A stretch of 64,000 nt of DNA from Pegoplata infirma (Eukaryota > Arthropoda > Insecta > Diptera > Anthomyiidae), in NCBI GenBank assembly GCA_963921195.1, contig OY992540.1:63558844-63622843 (forward strand), in the 5' to 3' direction. Position numbers and translations under genes: made by a program. Every line of letters begins with the position of its first letter. Within the stretch, counting starts at the first letter, position 1. Positions 44,396 to 56,657 of this stretch are shown here, piece by piece. The notes beneath the pieces were generated by a model. The model ran no database searches. It was not told where the DNA came from and worked only from the letters and a program-made list of their open reading frames with translations.

Positions 44396-46344
44396 GGGGC
44401 ATTCCATGTGAAATCGGACACTTTGAAAAACTTTTTTTTTAGATTTTCCCAATTTGTTTACAGTTTTTAGTACCCTTTGAAAACTCCTTCGTGGAAAATT
44501 TTCAGAATTTTTTGATGAGCCGTTCAAAAGATATCAAATTTTTAAAAATTGGTAGTTTGTTCCTTTACTCAAACTTCTTTTAATCAGAACTTCTTCAATA
44601 ATGGTCCAAATTTCAAATTTTTTTTTTTCAAAATTTTTGTTTTTTTACGTACTTTCTAAAAAAAAATCCCAAAAAATTCTTAAAAGCGCTCTAGTATGCA
44701 ATTTTTAAGTTTTAAAATTTAAATCTCATTTTTGAAAATGTTTGTACTCTTCGATTTTTTTGAAATTTTTTTGTGTAAAACTTCTATCAATTCTACAAAT
44801 TTTTTGCCCAGGAAGATCGTGGGATAACGATTATTACTATTTTTTAAAATTTTTTGAAAAAATTTTATTGTAATTTTTCAATCTTAAAATCATTTCTACT
44901 GCTCCAATGGTGCGTCATTGAGGTGTCCTTTATAAGACCGACCCCCATTAATTTTTACGTCTTAACATTTCTTTGGAACAAACTAATACCCTATCTCCAA
45001 TTTCTAAGGGGTCTCCCGCACAAAACGACATTTTTTAAAATTTGTTCCAACCGCTCTAACTGCCCTAATAGTGCTCTTAGAGCAACAAAATGTATGGCCG
45101 ACCCACAATATTTTTTTAGTCCAAACATTTTCTCTGAACACACCTACCCTCTATCTTTAACTGTTAAGGCGGTCCCCATACAATTTTTTTTATTTTTTGT
45201 AAATTTGTTTTATTAAATAACCTCCAACCGTCCAATGGTGCGTCCGAGAGGGGTCATTAGTGAGACCGACCCCCATTTATTTTTACCCTACAACATTTTT
45301 TTAAAACATACCTACGCCCTATCTCACCTCCCTAAGTAGGCTCCCATACAAAATAACATTTTTATAAAATTTGCTCCAACTGTTATTTGTATGGGAGCCT
45401 ACTTAGGGAGTGGAGATAGAGCCTAGGTATGTTTTAAAAAAATTTTGTAGGGTAAAAATAAATGGGGGTCGGTCTCACTAATGAGCTCTCTCAGACACAC
45501 CATTGGACCGGTAGAAGCTGATTAAATAAAACAAGTTTACAAAAAATAAAAAAAAATTGTATGGGGACCGCCTTAACAGTTAAAGATAGAGGGTAGGTGT
45601 GTTCAGAGAAAATGTTTGGACTAAAAAAATATTGTGGGTCGGCCATACATTTTGTTGCTCTAAGAGCACTATTAGGGCAGTTAGAGCGGTTGGAACAAAT
45701 TTTAAAAAATGTCGTTTTGTGTGGGAGCCCCCTTAGAAATTGGAGATAGGGTATTAGTTTGTTCCAAAGAAATGTTAAGACCTAAAATTTAATGGGGGTC
45801 GGTCTTATAAAGGACCCCTCTATGACTCACCATTGGAGCAGTAGAAATGATTTTAAGATTGAAAAATTACAATAAAATTTTTTCAAAAAATTTTAAAAAA
45901 TAGTAATAATCGTTATCCCACGATCTTCCTGGGCAAAAAATTTGTAGAATTGATAGAAGTTTTACACAAAAAAATTTCAAAAAAATCGAAGAGTACAAAC
46001 ATTTTCAAAAATGAGATTTAAATTTTAAAACTTAAAAATTGCATACTAGAGCGCTTTTAAGAATTTTTTGGGATTTTTTTTTAGAAAGTACGTAAAAAAA
46101 CAAAAATTTTGAAAAAAAAAAAATTGAAATTTGGACCATTATTGAAGAAGTTATGATTAAAAGAAGTTTGAGTAAAGGAACAAACTACCAATTTTTAAAA
46201 ATTTGATATCTTTTGAACGGGTCATCAAAAAAATCTGAAAATTTTCCACGAAGGAGTTTTCAAAGGGTACTAAAAACTGTAAACAAATTGGGAAAATCTA
46301 ACAAAAAAGTTTTTCAAAGTGTCCGATTTCACATGGAATGCCCC
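44396..46344. mobile_element. Foldback element FB-C, 1.95 kb, ATAT target duplication
   Basis: The ends are GGGGCATTCCATGTGAAATC and its complement. ATAT is duplicated at 44,392-44,395 and 46,345-46,348. Each arm has an AT-rich outer half and three inner modules of about 170 bp with taagaccgacccccattaat, aacatttt, ccctatctcc, aagg(g)g(c)t and cccatacaaa. The axis is near 45,370. The 120-codon frame at 44,854 is module sequence, not a gene. Confidence 0.9.
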
Positions 46345-46348
46345 ATAT

Positions 46349-47275
46349 ATAGCTGTAATTTCGCCATTTATCATTCTACTATATAAGAAAAAATATAGAC
46401 TGACTGTATTGAACTGAGGATCGCTGAGGATTTTTTCGGCGCGAAGTAAATAACTAAAAAATCATAGTTATTTTCACAAAAACGCGAATTGCTGTTAGGA
46501 AAATGAGTTATATTTTTCCATATTATTTTCGTTACAAAGGCTAATATATAAGGGTGAACCCTGCAAATCAAAAGTTGACCATTAGCAATAGAAATGTGTA
46601 AAAAAAATAAAAAAGTATCTCCACTTACAATTTTTTTTTTTTCAACTTTTTTAACTTTGAAGACCTGTCAAAGGAAATGGTGTAGTTGGATCATAAAGAT
46701 AAGTTCAGGAAACCAGCTCCTATATATGTCCAACAAATTGGTATAGATATTTTTTGAGAAATTAAATATAAGGACTTTTGGCCGGAAATCGATCTGGCTG
46801 GCCATATGTACAATGCCCAAAATATTTAAATAACAAAATATTAAAATTTTGAACAAAAATACTTTATTTTGATTGCAAGCTTTTGCAAAAAAAATGTTTG
46901 AGTGTATTTTTTTTAAGATAAATTTTTTTTCTGAGTTTAAAATTTTGCTTTAGTGAAAAAAACACTGTGTAAAATATTTTTGTGGCCTACCACTGTCTTT
47001 CAAAGCAAGGTGAAACGTTTCAAAAATTCACGGTTTTTAACTTTGAAAAATAAGAAGCACCCTTATATGCATATATGTGAGACACATGAAGACATGCTAG
47101 CTGTTGAAACTTGAAAATTCAAATTTATATGACGATGACATTATAATAGAAACAAATTCTTCTAACGTTGCACACAGTGGGTAATCTTAAACCAATTATG
47201 ACTTGATCAAAAACAGATGCAGGTAACCCTCAATTTATGCATTGGGATCGAAACAAACCGTGAATTCTATTTTAT
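46349..47275. other. Foldback and repeat T remnants
   Basis: atataagggtgaaccctgc near 46,547 resembles the acacccttatata text near 31,190. From 46,890 gagtgtatttt, gtggcctaccactgt and attcacggttttt match repeat T. The rest is unassigned, and no gene was recognised. Confidence 0.4.
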
Positions 47276-47884
47276 AACTGCTTAGATTTATTAGCCTTAT
47301 TAAAGAGAAATTGGTTTCAAATAGTACCGCATCAATCATGGGTAAACCCTACATATGTTTGGTTTGTAACGTTTAATCAGTAGGTTTGTGTACAAATCAA
47401 ATTTATGAGAGCAGCTATGAAGAAATATTTGCAAATGAGTATTTCTTTAAATATGTCCACTGGGTTTTACAGATTTGTTGTATGTGCAGTTTAACTAAAT
47501 ATATACCACTGTGCAACCAAAAAAAAGTTAAGAAAAACATGCACAGTACATGCGGAGTGCGTGATACGCCACCACCCAAAACATACATACACTTGCACTC
47601 AAATGCAACTTTTTTAAACATTTTTACAAAAAAAGAGCTGCAACAAATAGCAGACAAAGTTTCTTAAAGAAAAATTGAAACCAACTAACAAGGAAATATT
47701 CCTTGGGGAAATAAACCGATTTTATAAATTTTGGAAAAACTATACATCATCCAATTGGCCAACTTGTTTGCTAACAATTTATATAAAAATGTTTTATTGT
47801 GAAATAAATTATTACAATTAATTGTTAAATGTATTCAATTTACTCGTAACATACTTATTTAATTCATATTGGTTATTTATATAT
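47276..47884 (+). repeat. Direct duplication, copy 1
   Basis: From ctgcttagatttattagcc to catattggttatttat this segment matches 50,711-51,312 with small indels (for example gcacagtacat present only here). Mixed sequence content suggests a duplicated single segment rather than a transposon. It ends at the FB-B insertion. The 93-codon frame here is broken in the other copy, so coding is doubtful. Confidence 0.85.
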
Positions 47885-49981
47885 ATGGGGGTTTTCGTGT
47901 CAACTGACATAACTTTTAAAACGGATATCTTCCGATCGGATAGTAGTTCAGACACCCTTTTTCAACGAGATCGGTCAAGAACTCTCTGAGTTAGAGGGGG
48001 TCGAAATTTGACATTTTGGCCAAAGAGGTGTATATTCTCATCCATGTAACTTCTTACCTATTGTTTTCAGCAAAATATGTCCAAACTAGTTTAGATAGCT
48101 ATTTCTTCAGTCTTTCGGAAAAAATTATAAAAAAAATAAAATAAAATTTTTTGATTTTTTTTCTTAAAAATCCAAAACTTTTTTTACTTTTCCACAAATT
48201 GGGCCCTTTTTTATTTTTTGATTCAAAAGAAAGCTTAGGTGATTTCCTTTAAGAACTATGTGGTCGCTTAGTGGGATGCGAGTGGGATATATATTAAATT
48301 TTTTTTTTTTTTAACTTTGGAACACAAATATCGGTTCTTCAATTTGCACTATTAGGCGTGGGATAGCTAACCAGTTTTCGATTTCGATCCGCGATACTCT
48401 CTAATTTTTATAAGTTCGAAAAAGAAAGCACGAGCCAAAAAATGAGGGCAGTGGGGTGGGGCCATATGACCCCTCATCGGCGTCAAAATTGGGAGTAAAG
48501 AGGGTAAAATCCTCAAAAAACCCCAAAACTCACCTAGAAACGCCCCTGGAGGGGTGCAATGTCAGACCGACCCCCAATAATTTTCTGTCCCCAACATTTT
48601 TCTTGAACATACCTTACCCCTATTTCCACTTCCTAAGGAGGCTCCCATACAAAACATTTTTAAAAAAATTGATCCTACCATTCTAACTTACTGTAAAGTG
48701 CCCCTAGTGGGGCCACATGTATGACCGACCTCCATTATTTAAATAATTCCAACATTTTTTGCAAACATACCTACAATGTATCTTTAACCCTTAAGTTGGT
48801 CCCCATACATTTCTTTTATTTTTTATAAATTTGTTTTATTAAACCAGCTCCTACCGCCCCTACCGTGCCTCCTGGAGAGGCAAAAATTACAACCAACCCC
48901 CATTATTTTTTAGTTACCAACATTTTGTCCGAACATTATAACACCCTATCTCCACTCCCTAAGGGGCTGCCATACATTATAAAAAAATGAATTTTTAAAA
49001 ACAAATAAACAAATAAAAAAAAATGTATGGGGATCCCCTTAAGAGTTGAAAATAAAGGGTAGGTATATTCTGAGAAAATGTTGGAGTTGAAAAAATATTG
49101 GGGGTCGGTCATACATTTTACTTCTCTAGGGGCACCCTATAGACAGTTAGAGCAGTAGGAGCAAATTTTATAAAAATGTCATTTTGTATGGGAGCCCCCT
49201 TAGGAAGTGGAAATAGAGGTTGGGTATTTTCATGAAAAATATTGGGGGCAGAAAATTAATGAAGGTCGGTCTCACATTGCACCCCTCCATCGGCAGTTCT
49301 AGGGCAGTTGTGGGGCTTTTTGAGGATTTTAACCTCTTTACTCCCAATTTTGACCCCGATGAGGAGCCATATGGCCCCACCCCACCGCCCTTATTTTTTG
49401 GCTCATGCTTTCTTTTTCGAACCTTTCAAAATTAGAGGGTGTCCCGGATCGAAATCGAAAACTGGTGAGCTATCCCACGCCTAAGAGTGCAAATTGAAGA
49501 ACCGTTTTTTGTGTTCCAAAGTTAAAAAAAAAAAGATTTCATAGATATCCCACTCGCATCCCGCTAAGCGACCCCATTGCTCTTAAAGGAAATCACCTAC
49601 GCTTTCTTTTGAATCAAAAAAAAAAAAAGGGCCCAATTTGAGGAAAAAGTCCAAAAAGTTTTGAATTTTTAAGAAAAATAATCAAATTTTTTTTTTATTT
49701 TTTTATAATTTTTTTTCGAAAGACTGAAGAAATAGCTATCTAAACTCTTTGGGACACATTTTCCTAAAAACAATAGGTAAGAAGTTACATGGATGAGAAT
49801 CAACACCTCTTTGGCCAAAATATCAAATTTCGACGCCCTCTAACTCAGAGAGTTCTTGACCGATCTCGTTGAAAAATTGTGTCTGAACTACTATCCAATA
49901 GGACTAACCTTGGTGCAAATTTCATCCCGATCGGAAGATATCGGTTTCAAAAGTTGTGTCAGTTGACACGAAAACCCCCAT
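47885..49981. mobile_element. Foldback element FB-B, 2.1 kb, 8-bp target duplication
   Basis: The ends are ATGGGGGTTTTCGTGTCAAC and its complement. TTATATAT is duplicated at 47,877-47,884 and 49,982-49,989. The outer arms match FB-A closely (agagttcttgaccgatctcg, gcgacccca, gggcccaatttgagg). Unlike FB-A, it has further inner modules (near 48,540-48,970 and 49,000-49,260) that match the inner modules of FB-C. It is non-coding. Confidence 0.9.
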
Positions 49982-50710
49982 TTATATATTTATTATAGTT
50001 AAAATTAATACAAAAATAACACTATACACTTTAAAGTTTTATATACACTTTTTTAAATATTTACCAATATATAATTACAACTAAAATAAAAAAAAGAACT
50101 TAAAACAATAATAAAAACTTCATGTCTTCAACAATAGTCTTTTTTTGTTGGCAAACTTTGATTGGTTACAAAAAATAACACTTTAACCACCATAATTTTC
50201 TCAATTAAACTTAGCAGCGTTTGGAATAGTTTTGTAAAATATATCGCACTTTGTATTAAATATTCAATCAAATAAACTTTTTAAATAAAATATAAATAAA
50301 CTTCACAAGTCCATTTGGATGGACGCTTGCAAATAGAGTTGCTTGAACGAACTAGTTCAATTTAACTAGTTCAATTGAACTAAGTTCAATTTAACTAGTT
50401 CAAATGAATTGCACATTTTTCGTACATGCATTAGGTCACCTTTACACGCCCATGCAAAAATTTACCAAGTTTTTATAAAAATAAATCAATTTAATAGCGG
50501 GCAATAATAAACAAGTCGTTTAGCATAATGTGTAAAAGTACTTGCAATGTGCCAAGCAAACTTGGTAATATTTGGTAACAACATAAATATGAAATTTTAA
50601 CTTTGACAGAGGAAAACAAAACAAGGCTTGCGAAAAAAGTTAAAACTCTATAGAAAAAAAAAAATACTAAGCATGATTGCATAATTTTACACACGGGATT
50701 TTTTTGCGTG
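49982..50710. other. AT-rich spacer with a palindromic AACTAGTTCAATT cluster
   Basis: At 50,343-50,412 the words GAACTAGTTCAATTTAACTA and TTCAATTGAACT overlap to form a dense cluster of palindromes. The remainder is AT-rich with no recognised gene. Confidence 0.6.
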
Positions 50711-51312
50711 TAATTGCTTAGATTTATTAGCCTTATTAAAGAGAAATTGGTTTAAAATAGTACATCAATCAAGGGTTAACCATACATATGTTTGGTTTGT
50801 AACGTTTAATTTGTGTACAAATCAAAACCTCTTAGAAAGTAAAGCCTCAAATTTATGAGCGCAGCTATGAAGTAATTTTTTTAATGTAGTTTTCCTTTGA
50901 ATGTATCCGTTGGGTTTTACAGATTTGTGGTATGTGCAGTTTAACTAAATATATACCACTGTGCAACCAAGAAAAAGTTAAGAAAAACATGCGGAGTGCG
51001 TGATACGCCACCATCCAAAACATACATACACTTGCACTCAAATGCAACTTTTTTAAACATTTTTATAAAAAAAAGAGCTGCAACAAACAGCAGACAAAGT
51101 TTCTTAAAGAAAAATTGAAAACAAGGAAAGATTCCTTAGGGAAATAAACCGATTTTATAAATTTTGGAAAAACTATACATCATCCAATTGGCCAACTTGT
51201 TTGCTAACGATTTATATAAAAATGTTTGATTGTGAAATAAATTATTACAATTAATTGTTAAATGTATTCAATTTACTCGTAACATATTTAATTCATATTG
51301 GTAATTTATATA
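50711..51312 (+). repeat. Direct duplication, copy 2
   Basis: This is the partner of 47,276-47,884. Its right edge reads catattggtaatttatatata and continues without a foldback, so it approximates the unoccupied insertion site of FB-B. Confidence 0.85.
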
Positions 51313-53332
51313 TATTTTAATTAAATATTTAATTGAGAACACATGGATTATTTTTCTTCTTAATTGTTATATTTTTATTTTAATTGTTATATATTTTTTT
51401 AACATTTTTGACAATTAATTTTTAAATTTTTAGGATTTTAGGATTATTTGTTATTTTTTTTATTTTATTCCCTAGGGAAGGAGACCTTCCTTTTAACTAC
51501 ATCTTACATTTAAAGACAAGTATAATGGAATTTTCATGTAATTTTATACAATTGTATTATTGTGTTTAATTTTGAATTTAAATATAGTTTACCGAAACTT
51601 CATACGAGGAGTAACACATAAAAGAATTTGAAAACAAAAAAAATATATATTTATTTTTAAAAACAAAATTTTAAATACAAATAAAAAAATCATTAAAAGA
51701 TATGAAGTTTAAACGCGAAAAATTAAAGAATAAAAATTAAATTAAGTTATTTTACAAAATTGTTAAACAAATCTTAACAGTTTTACACGTTTATAAACAA
51801 AAATATCTTGTATTTTGATAGAAATTTGCAGTTTATTGGTAATTTTTTACAATTTTTTTTTTTTTTTGTAAATTTATTCCACAAGTTTTGAACGTAATTT
51901 TGCAAAAAAAAAAAAAATAATTTTTAACACCAGTTTTCAAAATTTTTCAGACAATACTTGTTTTGCATTTTGATTGATAACTTTTGGAAAAAAAAAATAA
52001 TTTTTAAAAAATTTTCGTTGTCCCGGACAAAAATAATTTTTCTTTTTTTGGGTTTTGGGTTTCGGAGATCAAATTTCATTAAAAATTCTTTTCGAAAAAA
52101 TTTATTAAAAAAAAAAAATTCTAAGTTCCAAAATTTTTGGAAAATTTTCTGTCTTAAACTCAAAAATGTTTTTGTAATTTTTTTTTACGTTTGTTGCAAA
52201 AAATGTATTGCAAAAAAAAAATCATTTGTTGCTTTTATTTACAATAAATTAAATTTTTCAAAAGTGTATGTTTTTTTTTCATCACTCTTAAATAACAGAT
52301 TTTATATTTAAGTGAGTAGGAGCAGCAATACTCACTACTGAACCATATTTTTTTTTTTTTGTTTTTTTGTTCGCAGTAGTAGCACGTGTGCATAATTGAT
52401 TAAACAGCACAAATAATTTAATTAAAAATACTCATACGTGCTGTGGTCCTTCATAAATATAGTAAATTCCCGATATAGAGAGAAAAAATCGTTGAACAAA
52501 AGTTATAATTTTTGGTAAGTTAAAAACTAAAAGCATAAGAAATAGCAGACTTTCACTAATAAAAAAAAAATCTCATTTGTTTAACATGTTTACAAATTTG
52601 TTTTATAGATCGGCCTGAGCGACAAAATACACCCGCTTGTTAATTAAAAATCTGAAAATCAGAGTCTTTTCTTTATTTTAAATATTTTTCTGTTCACTAA
52701 ATCAAGAATCCACTTTTTGTAGTTTTGTACAAGGTGCTCCAGAATCATTCATTCATTATTATAAATAAATAAAACGTAATACTACTACTGCTACTTCTAT
52801 ATGACTCGTGTATATAACAATAATGGTTGTGAGGTATTGTTTTTTATGTTTTACATGAATTTGATTGTATGTATGAATTGTTACTAAGTATTTATACAAC
52901 ATATTAATGCAACCCAATGACATTTATTATAAAAATATTTGATTTGAATACAATTTTTTTCCTCAGTGTACAATATGACAAAGAAGACAAGCTTGGTTAT
53001 TGTGCTTCAAAAGAATGACAATTGAAAGTATGAGTTTATTCTGCTTTGTATAATTTTTTTTTTTTTTGCAAAATGCAAAAAATGAGCAATTTGCAAAAAA
53101 AAAAAAAAAGTCGGGATCAAAATTTTGGTAAAAAAGCATATTAGGAAAATTTGCACCACATAATTTTTGGATCTAGTAGAAAAAAAATTTGCCCAGAAAC
53201 TTGGAAAAATCAGAAGTGAAAAAAAAAATGCCACTCTACTCTACATACACATAAAATATTGCCAATAAAGTTCAGAGTGTCCCAAGAGAGAGACTTTTTA
53301 TGTAAGTGGAGGGTAAAAACAAACTGTAAAGT
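51313..53332. other. AT-rich DNA; decayed foldback piece at 53,100-53,250
   Basis: Most of the interval is low-complexity A/T. At 53,100-53,250 text in complement (gtagagtggcattttt, tctgggcaaatttttt, tatgtggtgcaaatttt) resembles the repeat at 19,604 and 57,800. Open frames of 75-117 codons are Phe/Lys-rich low complexity. Confidence 0.45.
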
Positions 53333-53584
53333 TAAGATTTTTTTAACATGATAATGTTTTTAGGCTGGTGTCTAATTTTAAAAAAGTTCCAGGATGCCAC
53401 CTCAGTTTGACTATATAAGCTAACAATTAACGAAAAAGAAAACAAGAATTACTATTTTCATTTTCTTAAAACCAAAAATTTTAATAACTTGGGTTTGTAA
53501 CTTGGATAATAATTTACCTCGTGGTGAATAAAACCGTTTTTCACCACCTGGTGAATAGAAAGTAACATAATTATTTTTCAACAA

Positions 53585-53880
53585 AAAAACTTCTGCTGTT
53601 AGTTTGTCAAGTAGGTCGATAGCTCAGATGGGTAGAGTACTTGCTTTGTAAACTGATGGAAAATTTCAAGAACGTGGATTCTATTCCAATCAGAGTTAAG
53701 TCTGTTGATGAAAAAACATATAGAAAAAACAGTCTTACAAAAATCAAACAATTTAAATCTAATGTAATTTTCTCCACTGATGACGTAGAGGTGGCTACAG
53801 AAACCATGGTCTGGAAAAAATCCACATTAAAAATAATCTTTAGAAATACAATGTTTTCTTCTTCAATCAAAAACCCTTAA
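53585..53880 (+). repeat. tRNA-like (SINE-like) insertion
   Basis: gtcgatagctcagatgggta is a good A box (TRGCNNARNNGG), followed by gtacttgctttgtaaac in the anticodon-arm position and gtggattctattcc as a weak B box. The segment is absent from copies 2 and 3 of the host element, so it was inserted. The roughly 200 bp after it has no recognisable domain; the open frame through it is not accepted. A tRNA-derived SINE is the best reading. Confidence 0.5.
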
Positions 53881-54068
53881 TAAAAAAATATTATTTTTTT
53901 CATAAATTTTTTTTTCAATCAATTTTTTTTTTCCATCAAATTTTTTTTCATAAATTTTTTTTTTTCATCAAACTTTTTTTTTGTCATCAAATCTTTTTTT
54001 TCATAAAATTTGTTTTTTTCATCAAACTTTTTTTTCATCTTTTTTTTCATTAAATTTTTTTTTAACAA

Positions 54069-54870
54069 CCCGGTGAAAAATGTCAGATGTTATTCATATA
54101 TTATTCATATATGCTCGCCCATATGTATTACATATATGAAGCAAATGCGAAAATTGGCGGCATATGTAAATATATGGACATATATGGTCACATATGTAAC
54201 ATATATTTTTTTAATTTCGTTTTTCATTTTGGAGTAAAGAATTTCATAAAAATTGTTTTAAAAAAAATATTTCACAATTTTTTAAAAATTTTCGAAATCT
54301 TATTTTTTGAAGTTCGGAAAAAAACTTTTTATATTTTTTTTTTTGATTTTGAAATGCTTTCGATTTTTTTTTTTAAATTTTCAAAATTCCAAAATTTTTT
54401 TTTTTAAGTTCCAGACACAATTTTTTTTTTTGCAACTTTTTTCGGTTTGTAACAAAAAAAATAATTAAAAAATGTTTTTAGAAAAAAAAAATTTGAATTA
54501 TTTTCTAAGTCCTGAGAAAAATTCAAAAGTGGAGTATGGAAGTGCATGTCATATGTGTACAAATGTGTACATATGTGAACAATTTTTGGAAAATTTTTAA
54601 AGTTTTTTTTGCATTTTTTTTGCGTTTTGGAATAAAAAATTTCAGTTCAAAACTTCAGTTCAAATGGTTTTGGATTTTTTTTTTTTTAATTTTATAAGTC
54701 CCAGTATGTGCAGATGTGTGCATATGTGTATTCATACATCAGCATATATGAAAAAAATCAAGAAATATTGCTTCATATATGTATTCATATGGAGCATATA
54801 TGTTCACATATTTTTCATATGTGATCACATATGAATCATGTATGTGCATATATGAACATTTTTCACCGGG
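54069..54870. mobile_element. 0.8-kb element with word CATATATG
   Basis: The ends are CCCGGTGAAAAATGT and, reversed, CCCGGTGAAAAATGTTC. Outer parts (54,080-54,215 and 54,530-54,860) are filled with CATATATG, CACATATGT and TTCATATATG words. The middle is A/T low complexity. It splits the CATC minisatellite of composite copy 1. No target duplication was recognised. Confidence 0.75.
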
Positions 54871-55372
54871 AAATTTATTTTTCATCAATTTTTTTTCATC
54901 ATTTTTTATTTTTTCATTACTTTTTTTTTCATAAATTTTTTTTTTCATATTTATTTTTTTTTTCATAAATTTTTTTTGTTTTTTCATGAAATTTTTTTTT
55001 TGCATCAAATTATTTTTTCATCAATTTTTTTTTTCATCAAATTTCTTGTTATTATATTTTTTCGTCAATTTTTTTTTCATCAATTTTTTATTTTATCAAA
55101 TTTTTTACTATCAATTTTTTTCTCACCAAAATTTTTTTTCATATTTTCATTTCATCATTTTTTTACATCAAAAAAATTTTTTCATCAAAAAAATTCATCA
55201 AAAACTTTTTTTCATCAAAATTTTTTCACCAAAAATTTTGGGTTCATTAATTTTTTTTTAACATAATTTGTTTTTCGTGAAATAAAAAATATTTTTTTTA
55301 CCAAAACTATTTTTTCACCAAGTCTAAGCTTTTCGCATAAGAATTTTCCATTTGTTTATCAAATGTACATGA

Positions 55373-55440
55373 AACAAGTGAGAGTGGTATATTCTTTGGT
55401 GCCGAATCTTTTATACTCTCCAGAATGTAAAAACACTTTT
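55373..55440 (+). mobile_element. Helentron-like boundary module H6
   Basis: AACAAGTGAGAGTGGTATAT, then attctttggtgccgaatctt and ttatactctcc. It lies between the body and tail of composite copy 1. In copy 2 the equivalent spot (57,522) is reduced to gtgagaatgttatattc. Confidence 0.6.
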
Positions 55441-55620
55441 TGCACTTATTTTTGCACTCACGAAATTTACAACTCTTTTGGTTTTTTAATAGGGTCCCTC
55501 GGCTGATATTTCAATTCGTTTTGCATGAAATAGCAAAGTAATATAACATAATTTTTTCTAAAAAAAACTTTGCTTTGGCAAGTACACCCAAATCTTCCGC
55601 AAAACATTATCATTATTTAA

Positions 55621-56065
55621 TTGGAGTTTTCACAGTGACGATTAAATTTGCCTTTTTTAGTTGGGTATTTGGCAAATTTGCCATTTTACTAAACGTCACC
55701 TATTTGCCACCATTTTTTCTTTACATATCGTGATCGCACTTTTCGTTAATAATTTGCACAAAATAACTTTAATTAACTTTTTATATTCACAATTTTAAAA
55801 TAAACACAAAAAATGTGTATGTTTCTTTTTGTATAAATGTTTTTGTTACCGCGTTCGAAATTTCAGCATAAACAATCACAGCTGTTGTCATTTTTATGTT
55901 TTTTTTTTATTTGCACACTGGCATTTTGTTTTTAGACAAAGTTTGAGTTGGACATTTTAAGAAAAATATGCCACATTCAAATTGGCATTTTTTTTTGACG
56001 TTTGGCACATTTGCCAAATACGAAACTAAAAATGGCAAATTTAATCGTTACTGAGAAAACCCTAA
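55621..56065. mobile_element. 0.44-kb MITE, word GGCAAATTTGCC
   Basis: The arms are TTGGAGTTTTCACAGTGACG and, reversed, TTAGGGTTTTCTCAGTAACG, then both read ATTAAATTTGCC. The interior repeats ATTTGCCA and TGGCAAAT. It separates aacattatcattattt from gttttgggcaagag in the tail of composite copy 1; the two are adjacent in copy 2. Confidence 0.8.
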
Positions 56066-56115
56066 ATGTTTTGGGCAAGAGTACAAAATTCGCAGGCATT
56101 TTTCGTTGGGATGTT

Positions 56116-56657
56116 ACAAATTGTTTTTCATTGTTAACTTATGTTTTTATTTTATTTTAATTAGCATTAATACTGTAAGTTACAAAAACATTGACAAAAT
56201 TTTTTGATCCTATTGTGTATGGTAGAAATATAATTATTTGGTTTATGTTTAAGTTATTTTTAAATAAAAAAAACACTAAATACCTTTATTGTTTTTTTGT
56301 ATATATTATTAAACATTATTAGAAGAACATATATTAATGTCAGCTATTTAATTAGCCTAAAATAGATTTTTAAAATAAATAAAATTTCACACATAATTAA
56401 GGAAATAGTTTAAAAAATAATCACATCATTAAGAAAATAATTTAAAAAAAATATATTCAAAACTTTGTGTGGTCTCTATAAAAATTTTATTCACGACTTC
56501 AAAGCCTGTGGACCAACTTTAGTGACAAGATATTTAGAAAACTTTTCCAACTAGATGTAAACCACTGGTGTCTATTTTGTCTAATGTTACTAAAATTTAC
56601 AAATTCTGCATCACCTCCTTTAGATAATGCCAAACACACAATAGATATCACATTATA
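56116..56657. other. AT-rich DNA without recognisable features
   Basis: No gene, array or inverted repeat was recognised. Confidence 0.45.

Larger units (their letters stand above)
53333..56115 (+). mobile_element. Composite minisatellite element, copy 1
   Basis: The head runs from ttttttaacatgataatg through gccacctcagtttgactata, taagctaacaattaacg and ttcaccacctggtgaat to acataattatttttcaac. The body is a (TTTTTTTTCATCAAA)n minisatellite (53,880-54,060 and 54,880-55,250). The tail carries ttgggttcatt, tactctccagaatgtaaaaa, ctttgctttggcaagtacac and ttgggcaagagtacaaaatt. Insertions inside are a tRNA-like piece, a CATATG-word element and a 0.44-kb MITE. Structure and a nearby AACAAGT module (55,373) suggest a Helentron-like relative with an internal minisatellite; this is inference. 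Confidence 0.7.

Noticed and set aside
44854..45216. 120-codon gene
   Set aside because: The frame runs through repeated foldback modules and is mirrored in the other arm.
47276..51312. LTR retrotransposon with 0.6-kb LTRs
   Set aside because: The direct copies lack TG..CA ends, a primer-binding site and any gag/pol trace; the space between is mostly foldback FB-B.
53641..53880. 79-codon gene after the tRNA-like head
   Set aside because: The segment is an insertion in a repeat, and both strands have similar open frames.
54976..55266. Phe/His-rich protein
   Set aside because: This is again the minisatellite of the composite element; overlapping frames look equally good.
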